Source: Mycobacterium sp. E183
Lineage (GTDB): Bacteria > Actinomycetota > Actinomycetes > Mycobacteriales > Mycobacteriaceae
Reading direction: 5' to 3'
Length of the DNA: 64,000 nucleotides
NCBI RefSeq assembly: GCF_001667735.1
Contig: NZ_LZJN01000204.1
Span: forward strand, 62,001-126,000
Shown: in pieces, positions 17,357 to 25,402 of the stretch
How the letters are laid out: each line of letters opens with the position of its first letter
Position numbering within the stretch: position 1 is the first letter of the stretch
Translations under genes and position numbers: made by a program
Notes under the pieces: generated by a model
What the model was told of the DNA's origin: nothing
Databases searched by the model: none
The model's input: the letters and a program-made list of their open reading frames with translations, nothing else

Positions 17357-17629
17357 TCAGACGATCGACGACGAGTCGAAGGCTTGAATCTCGGTGTCGT
17401 AGGCGTCGCCGAGTTTCTGGACGGCCGCGAGGGTGAGCAATGCCTCGGTCTCGTCGATTTTGGCCATCGCGAACCCGACGTGGACCAGTACCCAGTCGTC
17501 GGGCTCGGGCATGTCGTCCTCCAGCAGCCGCACGCTGATGGTGCGCTGCACCCCGCTCACGTCCACCTTGGCCAAATAGTTTGCGGGATCGGTGATCTCG
17601 ACGATCCGACCCGGAATGCCCAGGCACAT
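17357..17629 (-). CDS. hypC2: HypC/HupF-family hydrogenase chaperone, second copy
   Basis: A 90-residue protein starting MCLGIPG, the N-terminal cysteine motif of HypC that binds HypD and the Fe(CN)2CO intermediate. The VLVHVGFAMAKID segment near the end is typical. ATG 17629 is preceded by GAGAGGAG. A longer in-frame start would translate the 45-bp repeat at 17648-17692 as an artificial extension and is rejected. It sits between hypE and hypD. Another hypC is at 22535-22801, and this one has a longer tail. Confidence 0.93.
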   Translation of the reverse strand: MCLGIPGRIVEITDPANYLAKVDVSGVQRTISVRLLEDDMPEPDDWVLVHVGFAMAKIDETEALLTLAAVQKLGDAYDTEIQAFDSSSIV

Positions 17630-17647
17630 CTTTTGTACTCCTCTCTG

Positions 17648-17692
17648 GTGGCGACCCGCTGCGCCCGGCTCCGCCGCGCTTGCGATCGCCAC
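17648..17692 (+). repeat. 45-bp inverted-repeat-bounded element, copy 1
   Basis: Bounded by GTGGCGA and its exact complement TCGCCAC. The core is very similar to the copies at 33097-33252. It lies in the 67-bp gap between hypE and hypC2, inside the hydrogenase operon, and could form an RNA hairpin there. Confidence 0.85.
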
Positions 17693-17696
17693 GCTC

Positions 17697-18809
17697 TCAA
17701 CAGATCCGCGGCAGGGGATCTCCGACGAGCATGTCGACGATTCGCGTGCCGCCGAATCCGGTTCGCAGCACCACGCTTTCGGCTGGCTCGGCGACGATTT
17801 CGCCGACCTCGGCCGCGCCGGTGCCCAGCGGGTGCGACCGCAGCGCGGCCAGCCCGGCGTCCGCCTCCTGCGGCGCCACGACGGCGATGAACTTGCCCTC
17901 GTTGGCGACGTACAGCGGGTCGATACCGAGCAGCTCGCAGGCGCCGTTCACCATGGGCGCCACCGGAAGCCGCTCCTCTTCGAGCAGCACGCCGAGGCCG
18001 CAGGCCTGGGCCAGTTCGTTGCACACGGTGCCCACCCCGCCCCGCGTCGCGTCGCGCATCCACCGGGTGGACGGCGCGGCCGCCATCAGCAGCTCCACCA
18101 GGGGGCTGACCGACGCGGTGTCGGAGGCGATGTCGGCCTCGATGGCCAGGTCGCCGCGCGCGAGCATGACCGCCATGCCGTGGTCGCCCATCGACCCCGA
18201 CAGCAGCAGCTTGTCACCGGGCCGCACCGCCGCCGCAGACAGCGCGCGCCCCGCGGGAATGACACCGGCCCCGGCGGTGGTGACGAACACCCCGTCGGCG
18301 GCGCCCTTCGGCACCACCTTGGTGTCGCCGGTGACGATTCGCACGCCCGCCGTGGCGGCCGCCGCCGCCATGTCGGCGACGATCTCCTTCAACTCGGCGA
18401 TGGGAAAACCCTCTTCGAGCACGAACGCCGCCGAGATCCACGACGGCACGGCGCCGGCCATCGCGAGGTCGTTGCAGGTGCCGTGCACGGCGAGCGCGCC
18501 GATGGAGCCGCCGGGAAAGCGCCTGGGCTGCACCACGAACGAGTCCGTGGACATCGCCACGCGCTCGCCGCCGGGCAGGGTCAGGACCGCGCTGTCACCG
18601 AGTGACTCCAGCAGCGGGTTGCGAAACGCCTCCATGAACACGGCGTCCACCAGCGCCGCGGAGGCCTTGCCGCCCGCGCCGTGCGCGAGCGTCACGTGGT
18701 CGTCGAGGAGGCGGGGGCGGCGCCTGCGGAACGATTCGATCCGCTCGATCACCTCGCCCTCGGCGAAGCGTGGCCCCGACGAAAGGTATTCACCCGCCGA
18801 CTTGTTCAT
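17697..18809 (-). CDS. hypE: Hydrogenase maturation factor HypE
   Basis: ATP-dependent dehydratase of the PurM/SelD fold. It turns a thiocarbamate on its C-terminal cysteine into thiocyanate and donates cyanide to HypD/HypC. The protein ends in PRIC, the obligatory carrier cysteine. Nucleotide-binding blocks include HGAGGKAS near residue 43, STDSFVV, the GTCNDLAMAG segment and GDTKVVPKG. It has 370 residues from ATG 18809, which overlaps the SIS gene stop (ATGA). The carbamoyl donor is HypF, encoded at 20200-22533. Confidence 0.95.
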   Translation of the reverse strand: MNKSAGEYLSSGPRFAEGEVIERIESFRRRRPRLLDDHVTLAHGAGGKASAALVDAVFMEAFRNPLLESLGDSAVLTLPGGERVAMSTDSFVVQPRRFPGGSIGALAVHGTCNDLAMAGAVPSWISAAFVLEEGFPIAELKEIVADMAAAAATAGVRIVTGDTKVVPKGAADGVFVTTAGAGVIPAGRALSAAAVRPGDKLLLSGSMGDHGMAVMLARGDLAIEADIASDTASVSPLVELLMAAAPSTRWMRDATRGGVGTVCNELAQACGLGVLLEEERLPVAPMVNGACELLGIDPLYVANEGKFIAVVAPQEADAGLAALRSHPLGTGAAEVGEIVAEPAESVVLRTGFGGTRIVDMLVGDPLPRIC

Positions 18810-19480
18810 GCCGCCCCCAGACCGTGCTCGCCGCGGAGATGTTGATGCACGCTCAGCCACAGCTGGTAGCCCAGCAGCGCCTGCGATTCCTGGATCCGGT
18901 GCACGCTTTGCGAACGGACGATGAAGCAGGCGTCCACATCCGGGTTGTTCGCGAAGGCGCCGCCGTCGTAGCCGGCGAATCCGATGGTGTACAGGCCGCG
19001 CTGACGCGCTTCGGCCAGCGCGGCGAGCAGGTTGGGCGAGCCGCCGCTGGTCGACATGGCGATCGCGATGTCACCGGCGGTCGCGCGGGCGATCAACTGC
19101 CGGGCGAACACCAACTCGAATCCGACGTCGTTGCCCAGCGCGGTCAGGATGGCCTGGTCGGTGGTCAGCGGCCACGCGGGTAACGGCTTGCCGACCGGGG
19201 GCCGGGCGAACAGCCTTGCCAGCGTGGTGGAATCGGTGCAGCTGCCGCCGTTGCCGAAGGTGAACATCCGCCCGCCCGCGGTGAAACGGCGCGCCAGCTC
19301 GGCGGCCGCCTGACCGAGCAGTGCGGCGTTGGCCTCCAGCGTCGATCGCCGCAGTGCCAGGCTCTCGGCGGCCTTGGCCTGCGCCGACGCGGCCAGGTCG
19401 GCCAGCAGGGAGGCGGGATCGTCTTCCTGGGCGTCGATGAACGGGTACAGGAAGTTGGTGGGTTCGTCCGCGGGACTCAT
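18806..19480 (-). CDS. SIS-domain protein, GmhA-like but without isomerase catalytic residues
   Basis: A 224-residue protein with a sugar-isomerase (SIS) domain closest to sedoheptulose-7-phosphate isomerase GmhA. The phosphate-binding loops FGNGGS and STSGGSPN and the terminal RIQE motif are present. By memory of E. coli GmhA, catalytic E65 falls in TLARLF here, and H180 after RIQE is replaced (RIQESQ). It therefore probably binds a phosphorylated ligand rather than isomerising it. It overlaps both hypE and the SIS-HypC fusion by 4 nt, which ties it to hydrogenase maturation. No heptose pathway genes are nearby. Confidence 0.8.
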   Translation of the reverse strand: MSPADEPTNFLYPFIDAQEDDPASLLADLAASAQAKAAESLALRRSTLEANAALLGQAAAELARRFTAGGRMFTFGNGGSCTDSTTLARLFARPPVGKPLPAWPLTTDQAILTALGNDVGFELVFARQLIARATAGDIAIAMSTSGGSPNLLAALAEARQRGLYTIGFAGYDGGAFANNPDVDACFIVRSQSVHRIQESQALLGYQLWLSVHQHLRGEHGLGAA

Positions 19481-20196
19481 CGGCCCTCCTCGTCTTCCAG
19501 TCTGCCGATCGCCATGCCCGCGTGCACGAGGATCAGCTCGCCGGCTTCGACCGGCTCGATCAGCGTGGTCACCACGGTCTCCACGCCCCGCGCGGTGCGC
19601 ACGACGGCGTGCCCGTCGGCCGACGCGGTCACCGCCTCGCCGGGGCGTCCCTCGTCGCTGCACGTGACGCAAACCGACTCGGAGTGTTCGGGTTTGAGCA
19701 GGCCGGGGTGTTCGAAACATACGTGGGTCAGCTCCCACAGCAGGTGGTAGAACAGCACGAAGCCACCGGTCGCGGGCACGCGCGGGTCGGGGTCGTCGAG
19801 CCACAGCACGTGGTCGGCCATCCCCGCAGGGGGCCGTTCGCCGCTGCCGATCCAGATCGTCGTGGCCCCCCACGCGGGTGCGCGCCGCATCACGGAGCGG
19901 ACCTGCGCCTCGTCGGCGCCGGCAACCGCGACCACGATGTCGCCGGGGCGTACCGAGACCCGCACCAGGTCCACGAGGTCGGGCCCGGTCAACGCCACCG
20001 CGGGCAGCGCTCTTTTGCCCATGATGACCGGGTGGACGAATTCGACCGCGATGTGCAGCGCGTGCGGTTCCCACGACGGCGCGATGGACCACATGGTGGC
20101 GCCGGCGGCGAAGCGCCTGGCCAGCGTGAAGGCGGTGGCGGCGAGGTCTTCGGCCAACTCGGCGCCCAGCCCGCGATCGATGGCCGTGGTGGTCAT
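19477..20196 (-). CDS. Fusion of a degenerate SIS-like domain with a HypC-like domain
   Basis: A 239-residue two-domain protein. Residues about 1-165 resemble a degenerate SIS domain (LARRFAAGATMW, then GPDLVDL and GDIVVAVAG). Residues about 172-235 resemble HypC: VCVTCSDE aligns with the MCLGIP start, and LILVHAGMAIGRL matches the HypC C-terminal motif. In true HypC the cysteine is residue 2; here it is internal, within a CxxC. It begins 3 nt after hypF and overlaps the second SIS gene. The pairing of SIS and HypC modules suggests a chaperone regulated by a small ligand, which is inference. Confidence 0.75.
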   Translation of the reverse strand: MTTTAIDRGLGAELAEDLAATAFTLARRFAAGATMWSIAPSWEPHALHIAVEFVHPVIMGKRALPAVALTGPDLVDLVRVSVRPGDIVVAVAGADEAQVRSVMRRAPAWGATTIWIGSGERPPAGMADHVLWLDDPDPRVPATGGFVLFYHLLWELTHVCFEHPGLLKPEHSESVCVTCSDEGRPGEAVTASADGHAVVRTARGVETVVTTLIEPVEAGELILVHAGMAIGRLEDEEGR

Positions 20197-20199
20197 GGG

Positions 20200-22533
20200 T
20201 CAGCCCTCCTCCTGCGCGGTCAGCATGGCGATCGCGGCCTGGCCCAGGGCGAGTCCGCCGTCGTTCGGCGGCACGGCGTGGTGGGTCAGCACCTCGAACC
20301 CGGCCAGCCGCAACCGTTCTCGACATGCTCTCAGCAACAACACGTTCTGGAACACCCCGCCGGTAAGCCCCACCAGCCGGGTGGTGCCGGCCACCTGGGC
20401 GACCGCCTCGGCGACGGCGACCGCGACGGCCCGGTGAAACGCCGCGGCCAGCGGCGCGGGTCGCGCGCCGGCGCCGAGCGCGGACACCAACGCCCGCACC
20501 AGGGGGGCGGGGTCGATCACCCCGTCGGCGCGCACGGTGAGCGGCAGCGGCGGCCCGTCCTGCGCGTCCGCCGATTCCGCCAGTGCCTCCAGCTCGATGG
20601 CGGCCTGGCCTTCGTAGTCGATGCGGTGCCGCACCCCGAGCAGCGAGGCGACCGCGTCGAAGAGGCGGCCCATGCTCGAACAGGGCACGCATCCGGTTCC
20701 CGTCTCCAATTGTGAACGGGTGATGCGTAATTCGTCTCGATTCGCGGCGGCGACGGGCGCCAGGTCGGGGGTCCAGCCGATGCCGGCGGACCACAATTGG
20801 GACAGCGCCATCCGCCATGGGTTGCGCACCGCGGTGTCACCGCCGGGCAGCGGGACCGGCAGCAGGTGGCCCGCCCGGACGAATCGGTGGCTGTCGGTGC
20901 CGAGCCGCAGAATTTCGCCGCCCCAGATGGTCTCGTCGCATCCGTAGCCGGTGCCGTCGAAGGAGACGCCGATGACGGGTTCGCCGAGGCGTCGGTGCTC
21001 GGCCAGCAGCGACACGACGTGCGCGTGGTGGTGCTGAACGAGGTCCAGCGGTCGGACGTCCGCGCGACGCTCAGCCCAGCTTCGGGTGTGGTACCCGGGA
21101 TGCAGATCGGCGGCCAACCGCGCCGGCTCGCCGCGTATTTCGCTGAGCTGGGTCACCGCCCGCTCGAACGCGCGCAGCGTCTCCCAGGTGCCCATGTCGC
21201 CGATGTGCCCGGATAGGTACGCCCGCGGGCCGTCGGTGAGGCAGAACGTGTTCTTCAATTCCCCGCCGACGGCCAGCACGGGCGGGCCGGGGATATTCAG
21301 GTCGACCGGCAGCGGCGCGTAGCCACGGGAGCGGCGGATCGGCAGTTCGCGACCGTCGACCACACGGACCACCGAGTCGTCGCACGGGACATGGATCGGG
21401 CGGTCGTGGTCCAGGGTCGCATCGCAGAGCGCCGGAAGGCGCTGTGCCGCATCGTCGTCGGTGAAGCAGATGGGTTCGTCGGAGCGGTTGGCGCTGGTGA
21501 GCACGAGTGCGTCGGGCACCGGCGCGGGGGCGCCCGGGACGGGTGCGAGGAGCAGGTGATGCAGGGGGGAGTACGGCAGCATCAGGCCGAGCAATGGGCT
21601 ACCGGGGGCGACCCCGTCGGCGACCGGGGCGTCCGGCCGGCGCTTGAGCAACACGATCGGGCGGGCGGGGCCGAGCAGCACCGCCGCCTCGGTGTCATCG
21701 ACGTGGGCGTAGCGGCGCGCGACGTCAAGGTCGCGAACCATCACGGCAAAAGGCTTGGCGCCGCGAGCTTTTCGTATGCGCAGCGCGGCGACCGCCGTGT
21801 CGTCGGCGGCGGCGCAGGCCAGGTGGTAGCCGCCGATGCCCTTGATGGCGACCACGGCGCCCGAGGCCAGCGCGCGTTGGCCGGCCGCCAGCGCGGCGTC
21901 CGCCCCTTCGACGGGCCCCGCCGCCGACCGGAACCGCAGGGACGGCCCGCAATCGGGGCAGGCGATGGGCTGCGCGTGGAACCGGCGATCCGCCGGGTCG
22001 TGGTATTCGGCGGCGCAGCGTTCACACATGGCGAACCCCGCCATGGTGGTGGCCGGCCGGTCGTAGGGCAACTCGCGGATGATGGTGAATCGCGGTCCGC
22101 AGTTGGTGCAGGTGACGAACGGGTGGCGGTAGCGCCGGTCGCGCGGGTCGAACAACTCGGCTACGCAGTCCTCACACACCGCGACGTCGGGCGGAATCGG
22201 AGTCGTTCCACCGGGGGCGGCCCGGCTGGCCACGATCCGGAACCCCCGCCCGCAGCCGGCATCGGCGGCAACCTCGCGGACCGTAACGTCGCTGATTCGG
22301 GCCAGCGGCGGCGCCTCTGCGCGCAGGCGCCGGCCGAATTCGGCCAGGCGTGCCCGCTCGCCCTGCACCTCGACGAAGACGGCGCCGGAATCGTTCCCGA
22401 CGAAACCGGACAAGCCGAGCTCGGTCGCGATGCGGTGGACGAAAGGCCGGAAGCCAACCCCCTGCACGACACCGGTCACGGTGAAGCGCTGCCGAATGTC
22501 GTCGTGCCGCAGCAGCAGGGGGGACGCGGTCAT
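20200..22533 (-). CDS. hypF: Carbamoyltransferase HypF
   Basis: Makes the carbamoyl group, from carbamoyl phosphate and ATP, that becomes the cyanide ligands of the [NiFe] site. The 777-residue protein has the full domain series: acylphosphatase (about 14-104, with GVVQGVGFRPFV), zinc-finger pairs (CEDC, CTNC, CERC, CPDC between about 118 and 200), a YrdC-like domain, and a Kae1-like carbamoyltransferase domain with the HHHAH metal motif and a late GGVFQN loop. It begins 1 nt after the hypC stop. All motifs look intact. Confidence 0.96.
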   Translation of the reverse strand: MTASPLLLRHDDIRQRFTVTGVVQGVGFRPFVHRIATELGLSGFVGNDSGAVFVEVQGERARLAEFGRRLRAEAPPLARISDVTVREVAADAGCGRGFRIVASRAAPGGTTPIPPDVAVCEDCVAELFDPRDRRYRHPFVTCTNCGPRFTIIRELPYDRPATTMAGFAMCERCAAEYHDPADRRFHAQPIACPDCGPSLRFRSAAGPVEGADAALAAGQRALASGAVVAIKGIGGYHLACAAADDTAVAALRIRKARGAKPFAVMVRDLDVARRYAHVDDTEAAVLLGPARPIVLLKRRPDAPVADGVAPGSPLLGLMLPYSPLHHLLLAPVPGAPAPVPDALVLTSANRSDEPICFTDDDAAQRLPALCDATLDHDRPIHVPCDDSVVRVVDGRELPIRRSRGYAPLPVDLNIPGPPVLAVGGELKNTFCLTDGPRAYLSGHIGDMGTWETLRAFERAVTQLSEIRGEPARLAADLHPGYHTRSWAERRADVRPLDLVQHHHAHVVSLLAEHRRLGEPVIGVSFDGTGYGCDETIWGGEILRLGTDSHRFVRAGHLLPVPLPGGDTAVRNPWRMALSQLWSAGIGWTPDLAPVAAANRDELRITRSQLETGTGCVPCSSMGRLFDAVASLLGVRHRIDYEGQAAIELEALAESADAQDGPPLPLTVRADGVIDPAPLVRALVSALGAGARPAPLAAAFHRAVAVAVAEAVAQVAGTTRLVGLTGGVFQNVLLLRACRERLRLAGFEVLTHHAVPPNDGGLALGQAAIAMLTAQEEG

Positions 22534-22534
22534 T

Positions 22535-22801
22535 TCAGCCGTCCTCCGGAAGGTCGAACGGATCGGTGCGGCCCCTGCCCATCAGCTCGAGGCCGGCCAT
22601 CGCCTGCTCGGCGCCCTCGCGGTCCGTCTTCTCGACGGCGAAGCCCATGTGGATGATTATCCAGTCGCCGGGCGCGAACGTCTCTTCCGGCAGCATGCCG
22701 ACGTTGACCTTGCGCTGTTCGCCGGTGACGTCGACCAGCGCGAGCTGGCCCTCGTAGCCGTCCAGCATCCGGATAACTTGGCCGGGGATCCCCAAACACA
22801 T
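22535..22801 (-). CDS. hypC: HypC/HupF-family hydrogenase chaperone, first copy
   Basis: An 88-residue chaperone starting MCLGIPG with the IIIHMGFAVEK motif. Cys2 is the expected iron ligand when complexed with HypD, and HypC also guides the precursor large subunit. It lies 3 nt after the protease gene and 1 nt before hypF, so translation is probably coupled. It differs clearly from the second copy, which could mean division of labour between early and late maturation steps. Confidence 0.95.
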   Translation of the reverse strand: MCLGIPGQVIRMLDGYEGQLALVDVTGEQRKVNVGMLPEETFAPGDWIIIHMGFAVEKTDREGAEQAMAGLELMGRGRTDPFDLPEDG

Positions 22802-22804
22802 GGC

Positions 22805-23302
22805 TCAGCGGTCCTCTCGGCCGGCGGCAACCGGGTGTGACTGCAGCGCCGCGACGATCTCCTCGACGGCGCGCGCGGCGCGGGGAACCGCCCTGGCCAC
22901 CGGTTCGGTGAGGCCGATGCCTTCCTCGACGCTGCCCGCCTCGCACCCGACGACGACCGTGTACGGGGGACTGCCGCCGAGCGCCCGCAGGCTGGCGAAC
23001 ACCGCGGCCGGATCCATGCTGTGACCGTCGAAACCGGTTGTGGCCGAATCCGATTCATGGTCGGCCTGGAAGACGTGCAACGTGCCCGGGTTGCCGCGGC
23101 TGGGCACGGCGTCGACGAGGACGAGCGTGTCCCAGTCCTCGAGCAGGTCGTAGGCCAGGTGCATGCCACTGATGCCGTAGTCGGTGACGCGGACACTCGG
23201 ATCGTCCCGGGAGATCTCGGCGGTGCGGATCACTTCGGACCCGAAGCCGTCGTCGCCCAGGAAGATGTTGCCGATGCCGGCTACCAGGATGCGCGCTGTC
23301 AT
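22805..23302 (-). CDS. [NiFe]-hydrogenase maturation endopeptidase
   Basis: A 165-residue HupD/HyaD-type protease. It cleaves the C-terminal peptide of the nickel-loaded large subunit. The signature GIGNIFLGDDGFG is at residues 9-21, with D17/D18 in the usual acidic metal-ligand position, D64 in VLVDAV and H94 in DGHSM. Its likely substrate is the large subunit of this locus, which carries 22 residues beyond the final L2 histidine. ATG 23302 lies 12 nt after the miniprotein stop. Confidence 0.93.
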   Translation of the reverse strand: MTARILVAGIGNIFLGDDGFGSEVIRTAEISRDDPSVRVTDYGISGMHLAYDLLEDWDTLVLVDAVPSRGNPGTLHVFQADHESDSATTGFDGHSMDPAAVFASLRALGGSPPYTVVVGCEAGSVEEGIGLTEPVARAVPRAARAVEEIVAALQSHPVAAGREDR

Positions 23303-23314
23303 TCCCCGGGCCGG

Positions 23315-23434
23315 TTACATCCGCCTGAGCTTGAGGTACCGGCGAGCATCGGGCAGGGATACCACCCCAAGCACCAATCCGGCCGCGAGCACCAAAGCGA
23401 TGATCGCGACGAATATCCAACCGAGGATCTCCAT
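23315..23434 (-). CDS. 39-residue single-pass membrane miniprotein of the hydrogenase operon (DUF6893-like)
   Basis: A short gene between the 439-residue unknown and the protease. It encodes a 39-residue peptide with one hydrophobic helix (about residues 5-27), then a basic tail with DARRYLKLRR. ATG 23434 is preceded by AAAGGAG at ideal spacing, which argues strongly for translation. It is in series with its neighbours (13 nt and 12 nt gaps). From memory, small proteins labelled DUF6893 occur in this position in actinobacterial hydrogenase loci. It could anchor or dock the otherwise soluble hydrogenase at the membrane; that role is inference. Confidence 0.75.
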   Translation of the reverse strand: MEILGWIFVAIIALVLAAGLVLGVVSLPDARRYLKLRRM

Positions 23435-23447
23435 CTGAAAACTCCTT

Positions 23448-24767
23448 TCACGAGTTTGCCGGGCTGCGTTGACCTTCCACAGGCTCGATTTCGTCGGGGG
23501 AGAAGTACAGGTATCGGCCGTACCAGTCGTGCAGGTCGGCGGCCGGGTCGTCCTCGACGACGACGCCGACGTGCTTGTTGCCCTCGACGTCGGAGTGCAC
23601 GGAGGTGACGCGGGCCGTCTTGCCGGCGACGAAGATGTCCTGCGCGTCGGCGTTTCGCCTCGGCCGCAACCGAACCTGGCTACCGCGCGCCACCCGGATC
23701 CCGTTCACCAACACCGCGTCGATTTCGGGACGAACCGCGTTGTCGGCCAGTGGGTCCCACCAATCGACCCCCTCGGGAACCTCCGGGACGAGACCCGGGA
23801 CCGGGTCGCGCAACACACCGTGCAGGCGAGCCATCGCCTCGGGAGACATGGCCTCGCACTGATCGATGATCCGCGCCGCCCGCGGATCGGTGGCCCGGGC
23901 CTGGGCCTTCTCCTCGTCCGTCATCGTCATCACGCGCAGGGTGAGGATCTCGTCGATCTCCGTGCAGTCATACAGCGCGGTATCGCTCTGTTCGGCGACC
24001 TCCGGGTGGTCGTAGAGGATGATCGGCGAGATCAGCAGCGAGTCGTGTGCGCCGGGCGGGCCGGACAGCACCGGGAAGCAGCGATGCTGAACGCACCGGG
24101 ACACCGCGTCGACCGCCGCCGGTGGTGGCTCGAGTAGCGAAACGAACTGCCCGCGCCCGAGTTCGGCGATGAGGTGCGTGCCGATCATGGACCGCGCGAT
24201 CGCGTCGTTCTTGTCCACAGCGGCGGCGCCGACGTTGCGGACCCGCACGGATACCCGGCACAGGCCGCCGTCCGCCTCGCTGGCGACCGTCAACACGCCA
24301 CGCACCTCCCGTCGTTGGCGCACCAGGCGCCCGCCATCAAGCGTCTCGACGTCCGTGCCCGCGTCCGCCGTCACCGACAGTGTCCAGGTTTGCCCGTCCA
24401 AGGCGACAGGGCCGAAGGACCTTTCGCACTCGACCGCCTCGTCCCAGGTGAGCCACGCACCACCCGGGGTCGTCAGCTCGTCGACGGGTTGGTATTCGCC
24501 GTGGGCGACTTCCCGCTCGGCCCGGCGGTGTTGGAGCTGCAGGAATCGCACCACCAGGTTCAGCTCCCCGGCCCCGTCGACCAGGAACTGCGCGGCCAGG
24601 CTGTCGTCCTCGCCCAGGCCCGCGTCCGCCGCCCCGGGCGGTCCCAGGACGCCGAATTGCCAGCGAGATTGGTTCTTGGTCGACGTCCCGCGGTAGGGAT
24701 AGAGCAGGTAGCCCTCGTAGAGGACCGCGTCGGCGACGGCGCGGGCCCGGTCCCGATCCTCGGTCAC
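23448..24767 (-). CDS. Uncharacterised hydrogenase-operon protein, 439 residues
   Basis: A soluble protein with no domain I can name. The N-terminus carries YEGYLLYPYRGTSTKNQ, and the C-terminus carries a beta-rich module with RVRLRPRR and a YLYFSPDEIE ending. Two cysteines (in CVQHRC) lie mid-protein. The start is GTG 24767, overlapping the preceding gene's stop (GTGA). The frame is open further upstream but inside that gene. Its place between the structural genes and the protease suggests a dedicated assembly or electron-transfer role, not deducible from sequence. Confidence 0.75.
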   Translation of the reverse strand: MTEDRDRARAVADAVLYEGYLLYPYRGTSTKNQSRWQFGVLGPPGAADAGLGEDDSLAAQFLVDGAGELNLVVRFLQLQHRRAEREVAHGEYQPVDELTTPGGAWLTWDEAVECERSFGPVALDGQTWTLSVTADAGTDVETLDGGRLVRQRREVRGVLTVASEADGGLCRVSVRVRNVGAAAVDKNDAIARSMIGTHLIAELGRGQFVSLLEPPPAAVDAVSRCVQHRCFPVLSGPPGAHDSLLISPIILYDHPEVAEQSDTALYDCTEIDEILTLRVMTMTDEEKAQARATDPRAARIIDQCEAMSPEAMARLHGVLRDPVPGLVPEVPEGVDWWDPLADNAVRPEIDAVLVNGIRVARGSQVRLRPRRNADAQDIFVAGKTARVTSVHSDVEGNKHVGVVVEDDPAADLHDWYGRYLYFSPDEIEPVEGQRSPANS

Positions 24768-25402
24768 CGCGCCGTCTCCCGGTCCGCGTCCAACAGTGAG
24801 GTGACCGCGTGGTCGAGGTCGAGCAGCCCGCGTGCGGACTTGTAGGCGGCCAGCGCGCTGATTGTTTCGTGACTCAGCCGCAGCCAGCCGGCGTTCGGAT
24901 AGTGCTGGGCCATCAGCTGCCGCCAGACCGTGACCGGCATGTCGTAGCGGTATTCGCAGTCCCACGGGACCTGCTGGACCGAGAAGCCGCGTTCGGACTT
25001 AACGAAAACCGTTCCGCTGAAGAGGAATTGGAGCGGCAGCGCACCGTCGCGCAGCGCGTGCAGGTATTTGGCGGCGGCGACCTCGAAGTCGTAGGTGCAA
25101 TCCAGGGGAAGCGCCGCCGTCGTGGTGCCGGTGAACCCGGGCACCATCGCGGTGCAGTGCTGCCAGAGGAAGGTGCGCTGGGTGCACGCCCAGCGTTCGC
25201 GCGGACCGAACAGGTCGGTCAGCCCCGCGGCCTCGTCGTCGGAGTAGGACCGCCGCAACGGCTCGATGCGGACCTGGCAGCGCAGGGCGATCGCGTGCAC
25301 CGGGTCGTCGCCGGTGGTCACCGCGATGCGGGCGGTCAGCACCGGGCTGACGGTGTACGGCTCGGGCGCCACGTCGAGGACCGTGAAGTCGATGTCCATC
25401 AT
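24764..25402 (-). CDS. DUF6084-type protein of hydrogenase loci
   Basis: A 212-residue protein without membrane segments. It is mostly beta-strands followed by a helical C-terminus (SHETISALAAYKSARGL). A single CTQRTFLWQHC segment carries two cysteines nine residues apart. The start ATG 25402 overlaps the upstream stop (ATGATGG) and its own stop overlaps the next gene, indicating translational coupling. Function unknown; the family label is from memory. Confidence 0.7.
   Translation of the reverse strand: MMDIDFTVLDVAPEPYTVSPVLTARIAVTTGDDPVHAIALRCQVRIEPLRRSYSDDEAAGLTDLFGPRERWACTQRTFLWQHCTAMVPGFTGTTTAALPLDCTYDFEVAAAKYLHALRDGALPLQFLFSGTVFVKSERGFSVQQVPWDCEYRYDMPVTVWRQLMAQHYPNAGWLRLSHETISALAAYKSARGLLDLDHAVTSLLDADRETAR

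Noticed and set aside
18806..19480. Phosphoheptose isomerase for heptose synthesis
   Set aside because: The fold fits, but catalytic residues are not conserved by eye and the context is entirely hydrogenase maturation.
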